Assembly: GCA_036936605.1 (NCBI GenBank)
Contig: JAUPFV010000005.1
Location: 154,257,195 to 154,321,194, forward strand
Reading direction: 5' to 3'
DNA from: Limnanthes douglasii subsp. nivea
Lineage: Eukaryota; Streptophyta; Magnoliopsida; Brassicales; Limnanthaceae
Length of the DNA: 64,000 nucleotides
Below, one piece after another: positions 10,690 through 20,820 of the stretch (position 1 is the first letter of the stretch; each line of letters begins with the position of its first letter). The notes beneath the pieces were generated by a model. The model did no database searches. It was given only the letters and a program-made list of their open reading frames with translations, and was not told the DNA's origin. The position numbers were made by a program, and so were the translations under genes.

Positions 10690-11900
10690 TCATCTCTTGG
10701 GTGACCATGATCGTAGTGTTAAGTGCATGAATAACAAGGGGGTCTTTTATATGGTGCAGCTAACATACTCATCGGCAATTGATATTTGTCTCTCCCTTTG
10801 GTTTTCTCATAGATAGTGGTTATGATCTCCGCCGGGAGCGTGAATTTCCTAGCTGAATTCTCATAAAATGAACGGCGCAGCCGACCAGTTTGGGAACGTG
10901 GCACGTCCGGTTTGGGTCCCTCATCGTAACGCTATTTCTCGTTAGCAGAAGTTTTAAACTCCATGCTTTTTTGTTGAAAATTGGACGTGGGATCTGTCTT
11001 ACTTCAATCCTCGACTCGAATGGACTCATCTGATCGGGTGAGGATATCACCCATCGCTTTGACCATGAACCTTATCAGGTCGATGAAGAAGGGTTCATCT
11101 CGATCCAACCCTATTTTGAATGCCGCTACTGCCACTACTTTGGCGCAACCTGACAAGGATTTCATCTCTCGTACGAATCTTTGCACTTAAATTATAATTT
11201 CTCCATGATGGAATCGTCCTCACGCTTGTACTCCTTGTTTCCTACGAAACGATTTCTGAATGCAACCCAAAAAACCCAGAATTCCTTGATCGATCCCTTC
11301 TGAAGATTATTAACCAGTCTATAGTGTTTCCCTTAAACATCATAGATAACCCTCTTCAAAAAGCACATCATCAGTGGTGAACGCCATCATCATGTTTCTA
11401 AATTGTTCCATGCGGTGCTCAGGGTCTCCCGATTCCATTGTATGAATCCTTTTTATGTGGTTTAAATTTCCGTAGAAGCTTTCCTTCCAAGATACTCTTC
11501 ACAAAGGGAGACTCCTGCAAAACATAAGCAGCCATAGTGGGCCTTACCTGGTCATACTCGACAATCTTAGGTCCTTTTTCCTTCTGAGGTACTCCATTAG
11601 TGGACAAGTCGTCCCGGTTAGAATCTGTCACTATTTGTTTCCTTTGTGTTTTGCTCTTACTCTCTCCAGTACGCTCACCTCTATGGGTACCATTTTTGTT
11701 CTTCTCATTTAGGTCGTTCCATTATCCTCATGTTGGACTTCTTGCCTGACTACGTCCCCACGAAGGCCCGCTCGCTCAAACGACGTAGGGGTATCGGCGA
11801 TTTGATCGAAGCGATGCCTTGCCTCCTCATCTCTCTCTTGCTGCTATTGTGCAGCCCAGTACTTGTCGCGTTTGATTTTCTTTATCTCAGTCTCTAATAT
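10690..11900 (-). pseudogene. Gag of Tat-1
   Basis: Minus-strand fragments in different frames follow a Tat-type gag. One (11419-11631) reads SILEGKLLRKFKPHKKDSYNGIGRP, with capsid-like sequence following. Another (11004-11186) covers QRFVREMKSLSGCAKVVAVAAFKIGL, resembling the 'YVxRFxxE...' capsid helix. Near 10690-10740 is a zinc-knuckle remnant with HYDHGHPRDE. At least three frame changes are needed to connect them. Confidence 0.6.
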
Positions 11901-12204
11901 TTGTACATTAGAATGGGTAGACGAGATACCGAGATTCATGAGGTTCTCTCCCTATGCAGGTCCACCAATATTCTCTTCAGCGTTGATATGTGACTCGTCA
12001 TCATTCTGGCTTGCAATTACGTAAACTTCTCGATCGTCAGCTTGATAAGTTCCTATAATTATCCTCGTCGTTGGGTCGACTCTCATGGTTCATTGGTTTC
12101 CTTGCACATCTCCCCCATGAGAGGCTCTCATATTCTCCCTTTAAATTCATAACATAGTCAAAACCATCACTTGCCCCGGTACGACCTATGTGTTATGCGT
12201 TTCT

Positions 12205-12223
12205 TACAGACGGCGCCCAAATC
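12205..12223 (-). other. Primer-binding site of Tat-1
   Basis: The minus strand reads GATTTGGGCGCCGTCTGT immediately after the 5' LTR end (CGCCA at 12224). The core GGCGCCGTCTGT is a frequent PBS type in plant Tat-related elements. Confidence 0.65.
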
Positions 12224-12740
12224 TGGCGAGGAAATTTTATGATGGGTATAAAGTATGGAAAAGAGAAGAACAAATTGAGATTATCTTGTTGCTTTGATAG
12301 GAAAACCTTACATTAATTTAGGATCTTCTCTCTTTTATATAATGCATTTACATACATTACTTCACTACTACCTAATAATTCTCCATTTTCTGTTATGTTT
12401 GGTCGTGGATCTGTGCTCTATTCCCACGTCCTTAATGATGTTTTGTTGCTGTTTTTAGTGGTCTTATTTTTCGTAACCACCATTTAGCGTGTCGGTAGAG
12501 GTATGATTCTGCTTTTATACGGACGATGGTTCTGCTTTCATACGGACGACGTCTGGTTTTTCTACCGACGCCTTTTCCTTTGAGTTGCACTGTCGAAGGT
12601 ACCTCGTCCTATTCTCCATAAGTAACGCGTTGTACAAACCTACTTTAAGTAATACTCATCTATTATCCCTTCGTAATAAAAAGTAGCCCGCTTTTGCTGA
12701 TGGCTATAAGTTGGTGACATGATTATGACTTATTTGTTTT
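12224..12740 (-). repeat. 5' LTR of Tat-1, outer end truncated
   Basis: Matches 1800-2294 in order but stops at CTTATTTGTTTT, where the other LTR continues for about 30 bases to its TG end. The outer end therefore seems deleted along with the target duplication. It contains a partial internal repeat: GATTCTGCTTTTATACGGACG and TGGTTCTGCTTTCATACGGACG lie back to back near 12504-12550. Confidence 0.65.
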
Positions 12741-13174
12741 TGGTTCGGTTCTGGTTTCTAGTCCATTTTTTTATAATAAAAAAATTAGTTTTTTTATTAA
12801 AATAAATTATATACAAAATAAAGTTTAAAAACTAATCTTTAATTTTTTTTCAATTTTTCATAATTTAATATTTTCGCAATATAATATATAAAAATAAATT
12901 AAAAAAAACAATTCGCTATGATGGTTTTTGGATTTGATGTTGTAGATATATTGGTTTATCAGTTTGACTCTGTATCGTTATTTAGTTACAAAATGGTTTT
13001 ATCGATTTTATCGGTTCAATATGTTCGTTTCCAAATCGGTTTTATCAGTTAGATTCCTTATTTTCGTTTTTGAAATGAAACTGCAAATCATATTGTCAAG
13101 ATACGGTCCAATTTTTGCCGTTTTAGTAGATTCTTAACGGTTCCGGTCCGGTTTCCGGTTTTAACACCGCACTA
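12741..13174. mobile_element. hAT-like non-autonomous element, right half
   Basis: Continues the TGGTTCGGTTCTGG-type sequence interrupted at 1799 and ends AACACCGCACTA at 13174, followed by GTGAATAC. The interior is AT-rich with no open frame. The joined element would be about 640 bp. Confidence 0.55.
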
Positions 13175-13182
13175 GTGAATAC

Positions 13183-13490
13183 ATGACGGGATGAAAACCA
13201 GGGCAATAGAAAGAGATAAAAATAGAGAGAAATATAACTTTATAAAAATAGTTTTATCCCGTAACTTATTCAATTGTCGACCATACACCCAGAAACATGT
13301 CCATGTACAATTTCACATCTATACTGTTCAAAATATCTCGTACTACTCATCTCAGTATTCGAAAGACATTTATTTGTTCTCATGACTAGGTTATAAGGGA
13401 AAAAAAGTACCAACATCATAATTTAGCGAAAACTCGAATACCAAAAGTATGCACGACTCTCAACATACAACACTTTCAAGACAGCACTAC
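13183..13490. other. Spacer downstream of the MAP kinase pseudogene
   Basis: No coding signal. It could include the former 3' untranslated region of the kinase gene on its right. Confidence 0.4.
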
Positions 13491-14173
<683 letters not shown>

Positions 14174-15374
14174 CTAAAAAAGGCATTACAATGGATGATT
14201 AGTTTGAAGTTACTTTAGCTAAATAAATCTCAAAGATATAACCTTACATACATGGCACCCTAATTACCCCACAAGCCAAAGTAATATATAAAAAAAGTAA
14301 AAGAAAGTAAAAGTGCTTGTAAGACAGCCAATGTTTGCCACGACACGGTAAACCCACACGATACATTAGAGTTAGGGTCGTGATGTTCAGGACATGATTG
14401 GAGTTAGAGTCGATACGGAAAAAAAAATGGGCCCGCTTTGGTTGAATGGTAAAACAAGAAAAGACCAGAAAAATCGATAGCGTTACATGTTTTCTGTATT
14501 TTGCAGGCTTTTTAGATATATAAGACTTTTCAGGTAAGAGACTGTTTTTAGTGTCGAATAGGTTGGGCTCGTGTCACAAAAGACCCAACAAACGAAATTG
14601 ACAGCATACACAAATTTCGTTGCCCTTTCATCAAAACATTTAGATTATGTTTTGGTTATAACAAAACATTAGGAAACAAAGGTCAAGTAAAAATAAATGG
14701 TGCATTCACAAGTATATTTCACTCACTTATTCATTCCTTTAAATTAGAATCAAAAGTCAGCCTTAAGCTTCCAAATTTCCAAGAATTATATCTTATCCCC
14801 TATAAATTGTTTTAGACATTGTTAAACACATACTTGCAATTACTATCTAGCTGCAATAAGAGGACGGCACATCTATGATTGTTCTACTTCGTACCACTAA
14901 AAAAAAGGTGAATGTCGAAACTCTACATTTTTTGTCAAGAAAAGATTTTTTAGTGATAAAATTGTAGTACATATCAAGTTTGACAGTAGAGGCTCATATT
15001 TACAATTGATTACGGTGAATGTTATTATTATTGTTATTAATACATGTTGTCATTTGCTTTATTCATCTATATTTTCATAAGAAGATCATAGTTCTCCATA
15101 GCTTCAACCAGTCACTTCTTCCTCAACTTCTTCATCTTCCTGCTTTGATTTTGTCCTTCTATTAAATTATTCTATGTAACATCTTTTTAGTGTTTTGTCA
15201 TTTTCGGTGAATGTGAATATATTCTTCTTTTACCTACAAGTTGAAACAAAAGATATTGGTCATGTAAAAACTTGCCAATGGTTAATTAAGCTTTAAATTA
15301 AGGATCTAAGGTAGCCCACATTCAAGCTTTCTCGCGAAATAATAATCAGGAGTTAATGAGTATCTGAATGTTTT
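14174..15374. other. AT-rich non-coding region
   Basis: Read on both strands for a MAP kinase N-lobe exon or transposon proteins; none seen. It probably includes the former intron of the kinase gene next to 14174. Confidence 0.45.
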
Positions 15375-15379
15375 AGTGT

Positions 15380-15594
15380 TTTCTCCATCATAACCATATT
15401 TTATTATTTGTATTACCAAAGGATATTTCAAAACCAAGACTTTTAGTTGTCTTTTCTAATTTTTCAATAGATTTCATAGGTTCTTGCAAAACTATGAGAT
15501 CTATTGAATATTTTTTTACAATATTTTTTATTCTTCTTAAAGTAACTTGATTCCCTAGTCCTCTAGCATTCCAATTGGGAAATGTAATAGTCAT
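15380..15594 (-). pseudogene. LINE ORF2 N-terminus: AP-endonuclease fragment
   Basis: Starts MTITFPNWNARGLGNQVTLR, the first strand of plant LINE endonucleases, then IDLIVLQEPMKS with the metal-binding Glu region, and NNKIWL before a TGA. It lies immediately downstream of ORF1, as in L1. Only about 70 of the usual more than 1200 residues remain. Confidence 0.75.
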
Positions 15595-15599
15595 TTTTT

Positions 15600-17053
15600 A
15601 TGTTTTTGAGGATCTAACAGATCATTTGATATTCAACGACTTGTTTATTATATTGTTTTTGAGTCGTTTGATCTTTGTCCTACTGGTTTTCCTAAGAGTT
15701 ATACTATTTTTTTTTTGTTTACTGATAAGAGAATGAGGTAGGATTACGGTTGTTCTGACATTTTGAGAAGGGCTAGGGGATTCATTTATAGAGGAGTTAT
15801 CTTCATTGAATATGTTAAATGAATTGCTTAAATTGATAGATTGAATTTCTTCAATCACATGACCTTCATTAATGTCTAGTGAAATGTCATTTTGGTTGAA
15901 AATAAGGTTATTCTTTTCTTGTGTTCTCTGTTCAGATAAGTTAAAACCTTTTTTTGTTTATTATTATAAGGATAATCATGAGTTACATTGTTTTGAGAAG
16001 AATTGTTTTCTCTATTAAACTCATTATTTTCAAGTTCTCTTAAATTGATTGAATTGTCATGTTCATGGGCGTTTAGTTTTGGGATCCAGATTTCATTAGA
16101 TTTCAGTTTGTTCTTTTTGTTGAGTTCGTTTGAATCTTTTATTTTTAGTTCCTCCATTTTACATAACATTTCATTATGTCCAAAATTCTTGCATCTTTTA
16201 CGGTAAGCAGGGATGTCATTGTAAGTGACATCCTGCTAGAAACCGTCTCTTTCCCCAAAGCTTATCCAAATTATTTGGGGAAGAAGACTTGAGGTGTCCA
16301 CTATTATCCAAGCTTTACACATGTTAAAGTTTGCACGGTTTCTAAAACGTATCCACACTGCCAAAGGCAATACTATTACTTTGGCAATGTGTTTAATTGA
16401 GTCTGGGTTATACATATAATCGGGTATTTTTGGGAAAGAAACCCAGACGGGAGTTAATGGAGACTCTCGTTTGGGATGAAAGTCAGTAGACCATTTAAGA
16501 ATCATGAATGAAAATTTTCCTATAGTTGTGACAATTATTTTCCAGAATATTTCAACATCATTTAAATTGTCAAATTCGATAAATATATGTCTATAATCCC
16601 ACTTAAAGGCACTAAAGCTACCTAAGAATCTAAATGATGCAAGGAAAATCTTAAAATCATCCATTGAAGAGGTTCCAAAAGAGAATTTTGCAATCATAGT
16701 AATTTTAGATAGAGACGAGAGGATTGACTGATCTGATTCCTCGAATCGCACAAATTTGTAGTCCTCCTCATCTTCACTGGATACGTTTGCATGCACGAAC
16801 CCTTTCCTTGATTCTCCACTTAGTTCTATAGTCGATTTTCTTGCGGTCTTCACCATTTTATCATAAGATCTCTTTGTGTTGTTTGTTGGAAGAAATGAAG
16901 AGCTTCTTCATACATCGGATTGTTGAAAGTTTCTTGGTGGGTTTCTTCAGGTTGCATGTCGCCTTTAGAGTCTTGAATCAACGATAAGTTTTGTTGATAA
17001 AACTTTGATTCTCGATGAGGGCTTTTTGTCTCGTGGTTTAATGGAGGAATCAT
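15600..17053 (-). pseudogene. LINE ORF1 (DUF4283 domain plus zinc knuckle)
   Basis: The main open part (16236-16856, 206 codons) has the DUF4283 layout: ISSLSKITMIAKF-like strand, FLASFRFLGSFSAFKWDYRH, WSTDFHPKRESPLTPVWVSF, then IPDYMYNPDSIKHIAKVI and NMCKAWIIVDTS. A TAG after ERDGF ends it. The same frame goes on with a damaged CCHC knuckle (first Cys is Arg: YRKRCKNFGHNEMLCK, about 16150-16205). A polar tail follows (15622-16169) across another frame change. An upstream frame (16850-17053) rich in Gln and His may be the original N-terminus. ORF1 proteins bind the element RNA. Confidence 0.7.
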
Positions 17054-17060
17054 TGAGTTG

Positions 17061-17858
17061 TTCTTCGAGATGAGGAAATACAGATCATGACACCATTTAT
17101 GTTCTAGGGTTTAGAAATGGGAAAGCAAGAGGAAAGATGAGACGAATCGAAAGAGGAAAAATTATCGATTAGGTTGATGTTGTGGCCTAGAATTCAAGAA
17201 GGCTTATTAGATTTCTTGGAGCCCCATCTATTTGATTTCGTTCCTAGCATCTCGTGGATAGATGAATTTGATCAGTTATGATTTGTTTAGTTTAATTCAT
17301 GTAGAAAACATAGCAGTCGAAACTCTACACTTGACAGAGATAGACCTCAATAGATACTAACTTAGACATTTTCTATGTATTAATCTAAAATGCAAAATAT
17401 AACCAGACCACGGATACATATCGATAGTTTATACAAAAGTTGAAAAGAGTAATAAAAACTAAGAATGCTTCATCTTCTAAAACATACCACCTAAATTTGT
17501 ATACAAAGTTTTTCCAATCTCGTTTATGTAGGAACCACTTTTGCTCAAGAAACTACAATACAAGCTCAATGTCTGAGCTTCATACCAGGATTGTATTTTT
17601 GAGCTGAATATGACAAGGAAATCAATACACCACCAGAATAAAGAATCAAACCACAAACATGAATTCTAATAGGACTTCCAATAAAAGGTTAACTTTGAGA
17701 TCATAGACATGAACCAAAAACTAGTATTAATACGATCATTGCTAATGCTATATCTTCTAACATTATATCTTCATGGAACTGCAAACAAAATCAAAGCATC
17801 TTACAGTAATCAAAAGCTAATAATGATGAGTTCGGAGTATTCAGTCACAACTCACTGT
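17061..17858. other. Non-coding region between LINE and Tat fragment
   Basis: No protein family seen. The first 100-200 bp may be the LINE 5' untranslated region. Confidence 0.4.
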
Positions 17859-18185
17859 GTTATCCAGACAAGGGCAATTCAGACATAAACTCGCCACTAA
17901 ATTATCCGGACAGGACATATGTAACGAAACACCTAAACACCTTTTGACTAAGCTAGGTGCTAATCATCTTAATAAGTAAATGGGTCCTTAAACTTGACCC
18001 AAAAGCCCATCGGTCCTTAATTAAGAGTATAAATACCCTAACTACTTTCATTAATGAGGGTAATGAATATTTAATACAACCAGGTAGCTTAAATCTCTTA
18101 CTATTTTTACACTAAAATATTTATTACTCTATACACTTTCCAAAACACTTTACAAGCTTGCCCTCAACCCAAAATAAACCAAACC
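17859..18185 (+). repeat. Probable 5' LTR of Tat-2
   Basis: No second copy exists here, so the start is a guess. Shared phrases with the LTRs at 41987/61018 (GGGCAATTCAGAC, GACTAAGCTAGGTGC-like, GACCCAAAAGCCCATCGG-like) show it is a related LTR. A TATA box (GTATAAATACCC) lies at about 18027-18038. The right end CCA at 18185 abuts the PBS. Confidence 0.5.
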
Positions 18186-18187
18186 AA

Positions 18188-18206
18188 ATTGGCGACCACA
18201 TTGGGA
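18188..18206 (+). other. Primer-binding site of Tat-2
   Basis: TTGGCGACCACATTGGGAG, close to the PBS of the young Tat element at 44551 (TTGGCGACTTCACTAGGGA). This type has been linked to tRNA-Arg priming in Ogre-like elements; the tRNA is an inference. Confidence 0.6.
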
Positions 18207-18258
18207 GGCGGCGGTGCATGAATCTTGCATTCAAAACCAGTAGAAAAGACTTGTTTGA

Positions 18259-19750
18259 ATGGATCCGAACAAGCAAGCAATTACACCACCCGTGGTAGAG
18301 GTAGTAGGAAAAAACAATGAGTACACCATTGATGAACGAGATAAATTGAGAGCGGAAATAGAAGCGTTGAGGGCCATTAAACAAGCAGAGATAGGTTGAA
18401 GAAGAAGTCAAAGGCGTAAGCCATCCATCATACTGAAAATCCGAGAGATAATGATCCATCAGCAAAGACTCATTTAGGTACAAAACAAACCCATGTCAGC
18501 TCTACGAAGTTTCACCGATCTAAGCCGGTGGAAAGTTCAGATTATGAGTCCTCTAGTAGCTCTTCGAACAAGGCTGAGCTTAAAGAGTTTTGTTCATCAA
18601 GTAGTGATGAAGGGAGGTCCAGGAAGAAACAAAACCTAGTTAAAAAAGTATTCAAGAAAGAGAGATAGGCATGGGAGACTAAAAATATATTTGGGCAAAG
18701 GGTCATCTTACAGCCACAGTCACAGGCATGTGAATCAGTTTTTGATCGATCATTTTGCTTTCCATGAGAAACCAAGTATTTTTGCAACACCTAATTAAGA
18801 TACAATCTTCAGTCGTAGTAGGAATTGGAGATAATCACCATTGTCTGCCAAAATACTGTCCGGAAATCTTCCCAAAAGGTTTGACAGTACTAAAATAGAT
18901 AAATATGATGGGAGTAAAGATCTGGACAATCATCTGGAGCAGTTTAAGAACTTCATGATGAATTTTGATGATGATGACAAACTTCTGTGTAGAGCATTCT
19001 CCTAATCTTTTACGGGGAGTGCTCTCAAATGGTACAACAGTTTGTCCTAAGGTTGTATCAGAAACTTTGATATATTATGGGTTGTCTTCCGAAGGCAGTT
19101 TGTGGGTAGCAAGGAGGTGAAGGGCAATGGAGATACTATCATCCATTGTGCCCAAAAGCCAAATGAGTCCTTGAAGGACTATATAAGTCGGTTCATAAAT
19201 ACTAAGAACGGGTTCGCACATTGCTTCGAACAGGTGGAAATTGCTTCCTTGAGACAAAGGTTGAACCCTGGGAATCTCGTAGATTAGATGACAAGGAAGA
19301 CGGCCATGACTTGAGGTGGTTTGTTAAAGTAGGTGGGAAAGCAAATCAACATGGATGAAAGTAAAAAAACCAGGGTACACCGTCAGGTGAGGTATGCCAC
19401 AGCAGCTCAAAACCAAAACCAGTCCGGATATAAGGCTAAGGAAACCGAACAAGGGTCCAACAGAGCCAAACAGACTCAATCCAACCCAAATCCAGCTCAA
19501 GGCCAGCAGTCAAGGAGTAAAAGAGGTCCTTAGGTTGAACCGGAGTGGTTTGCGGAATTAAAAGAAAGCGTGGCTACCATTTATGACAAGACTAAAGATG
19601 AGGTCTATTTCTGGAAACCAGCAGCACTCTAATTGCATAGGGAAAGTCATAATACTTGTTTTTGCCACTAACATCATGATATTGGCCATAACACCGAAGA
19701 CTGCATCGCTTTAAAGCAGGAGGTGCAAAATTTTATTGAAATAGGTAAGT
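18259..19750 (+). pseudogene. Gag of Tat-2
   Basis: Begins near ATG 18259 (DPNKQAITPP...RDKLRAEIEALRA). Across frame changes the capsid core follows: KIDKYDGSKDLDNHLEQFKN and FMMNFDDDDKLLCRAFS (about 18890-19000), GSALKWYNSLS, then SKEVKGNGDTIIHCAQKPNE and YISRFINTKNGFAH (19102-19287). A Gln/Asn-rich linker (19333-19533) and a zinc-knuckle remnant (HHDIGHNTEDCIALK, about 19660-19720) complete it. Several stops make it non-functional. Confidence 0.7.
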
Positions 19751-20760
19751 TGGGAGCCTATGCCAAGAGAAGAAGTGGAAACATGCCTGACAATGCTCCC
19801 CGAACTTGCCCTACGAACAATGCGGGAACATCTGCTCCAGAAAGGGCAATGGTGATCCTTGAAAGATTTGATATTGATTCGGAGTACTTGGATCCTGTTC
19901 CAACCCGGAATAAAGTAGGGTTCATAACAGAGAAAACTAAGAAGGTGACCGGACTCATAAGTTTTTTTGAGTCACTTACTATATTTGGAGGGGATACCAT
20001 AACTGCGCCAACTCCTTCTTCAAGAAAAAGGCATGTTCACTCTCTGGCTACTCAGTTGGAGAAAGATATGTCTTCTTATCAGTCCCAAACCCCTTATCCA
20101 TTCATAGTTTTTGATGAGGATGATTTAAGAAATATAGCTGGGCCTCATGAGGATGCTGTAGTGATATGAGTATCTATTGGGGGCAACGATATCAGACGAA
20201 TTCTGGTACACACGGGCAGTTCGGCAAACATCCTCTTTTTAAGTTCTTACAAGCAGGTGAAAATCTAGTCGTTATTCAACGATCAAATAGAACCATTGTG
20301 GGCTTCACATGGAGTTCTGCATATGCGATAAGAGAGTTTGAGGAGGAGGTGTTGTTGGGCAAGGGTCCTTTTAAAAAGATGATCAGAGTATTGTTTGTTG
20401 TGGTAGACTGCCCCACATTTTACAATGCAATCTTTGGGAGGTCTTGGATCTCTAGAATGCATGTTGTGGCTTCAACAGTCCACCAGTGTTTGAAGTATGT
20501 GATTCAGGGTCAGGTGGGTGTTGTCCGAAGTAGTCAGAAGATAGCAAGGGAGTGCTATGCAACTGCACTTGCTCCTAAGACTTTTGGAGTTGTTCGAATC
20601 AGTGAAGAATAGCCGTTATTGGGGCCTTCTGAGGGGGAGGATGAGATTGATGGCCCCAGAGAGGCCCCTGGCGTTTTAATATCGGTTGAAGAAGTTGAAA
20701 CCCATTCCCTGGCAGAGGGTAGAAGTATTAAGGTTGGCTCTAAGATGGCGTCATAATTAA
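19723..20760 (+). pseudogene. Protease region of Tat-2
   Basis: The open frame 19723-20169 carries the linker ending PFIVFDEDDLRNIAGPHEDA and closes with a TGA. The protease starts right after, in the same frame: IRRILVHTGSSANIL, where the catalytic Asp is His. A frameshift moves the rest to 20166-20612: EEEVLLGKGPFKKMIRVLFV, then FYNAIFGRSWISRMHVVAST and HQCLKYV. The block order matches the two Tat elements at 45.5-46.3 kb and 58.6-59.2 kb. Confidence 0.75.
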
Positions 20761-20820
20761 AGAAGAAGTTGTTGTCCTTTTTGTCAGACAATCAACATGT
20801 TTTTGCTTGGTACAACATGT

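Larger units (their letters stand above)
1800..12740 (-). mobile_element. Tat-lineage Ty3/Gypsy retrotransposon (Tat-1), minus strand
   Basis: The order on the minus strand is 5' LTR (12224-12740), primer-binding site, gag (about 11.6-10.6 kb), protease (10.3 kb), RT (9.3-8.7 kb), RNase H (8.6-8.4 kb), integrase (7.5-6.6 kb), an antisense gene (2.4-5.7 kb) and 3' LTR (1800-2294). All frames are broken by stops and frameshifts. The element sits inside a hAT-like element and itself contains a short LTR element at 4229-5419; without that insert it would be about 9.7 kb. The primer-binding site, integrase motif style and antisense gene point to the Tat/Ogre group. Confidence 0.85.
15375..17060 (-). 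mobile_element. L1-type LINE, 5' part only
   Basis: On the minus strand ORF1 (from about 17053 or 16856) is followed by the start of ORF2 (15594), which breaks off after about 70 codons near 15375. RT, zf-RVT and RNase H are missing. LINE copies usually lose their 5' end, so loss of the 3' end points to a later deletion or rearrangement. Confidence 0.75.
17859..20820 (+). mobile_element. Truncated Tat retrotransposon (Tat-2): LTR, gag, protease
   Basis: Holds a single LTR-like stretch, a PBS at 18188-18206, gag and protease on the plus strand. The sequence stops matching about 60 bp before RT would begin (LLSFLSDNQHVFAWYN at about 20768-20815) and passes into AT-rich DNA. Its gag N-terminus (DKLRAEIEALRA) matches that of the outer Tat element at 60.8 kb (DQLRAEIEALKA), so both belong to one family. 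Confidence 0.75.

Noticed and set aside
14423..14450. GGGCCCGCTTTGGTTG as a MITE terminus
   Set aside because: No inverted counterpart or duplication was found nearby.
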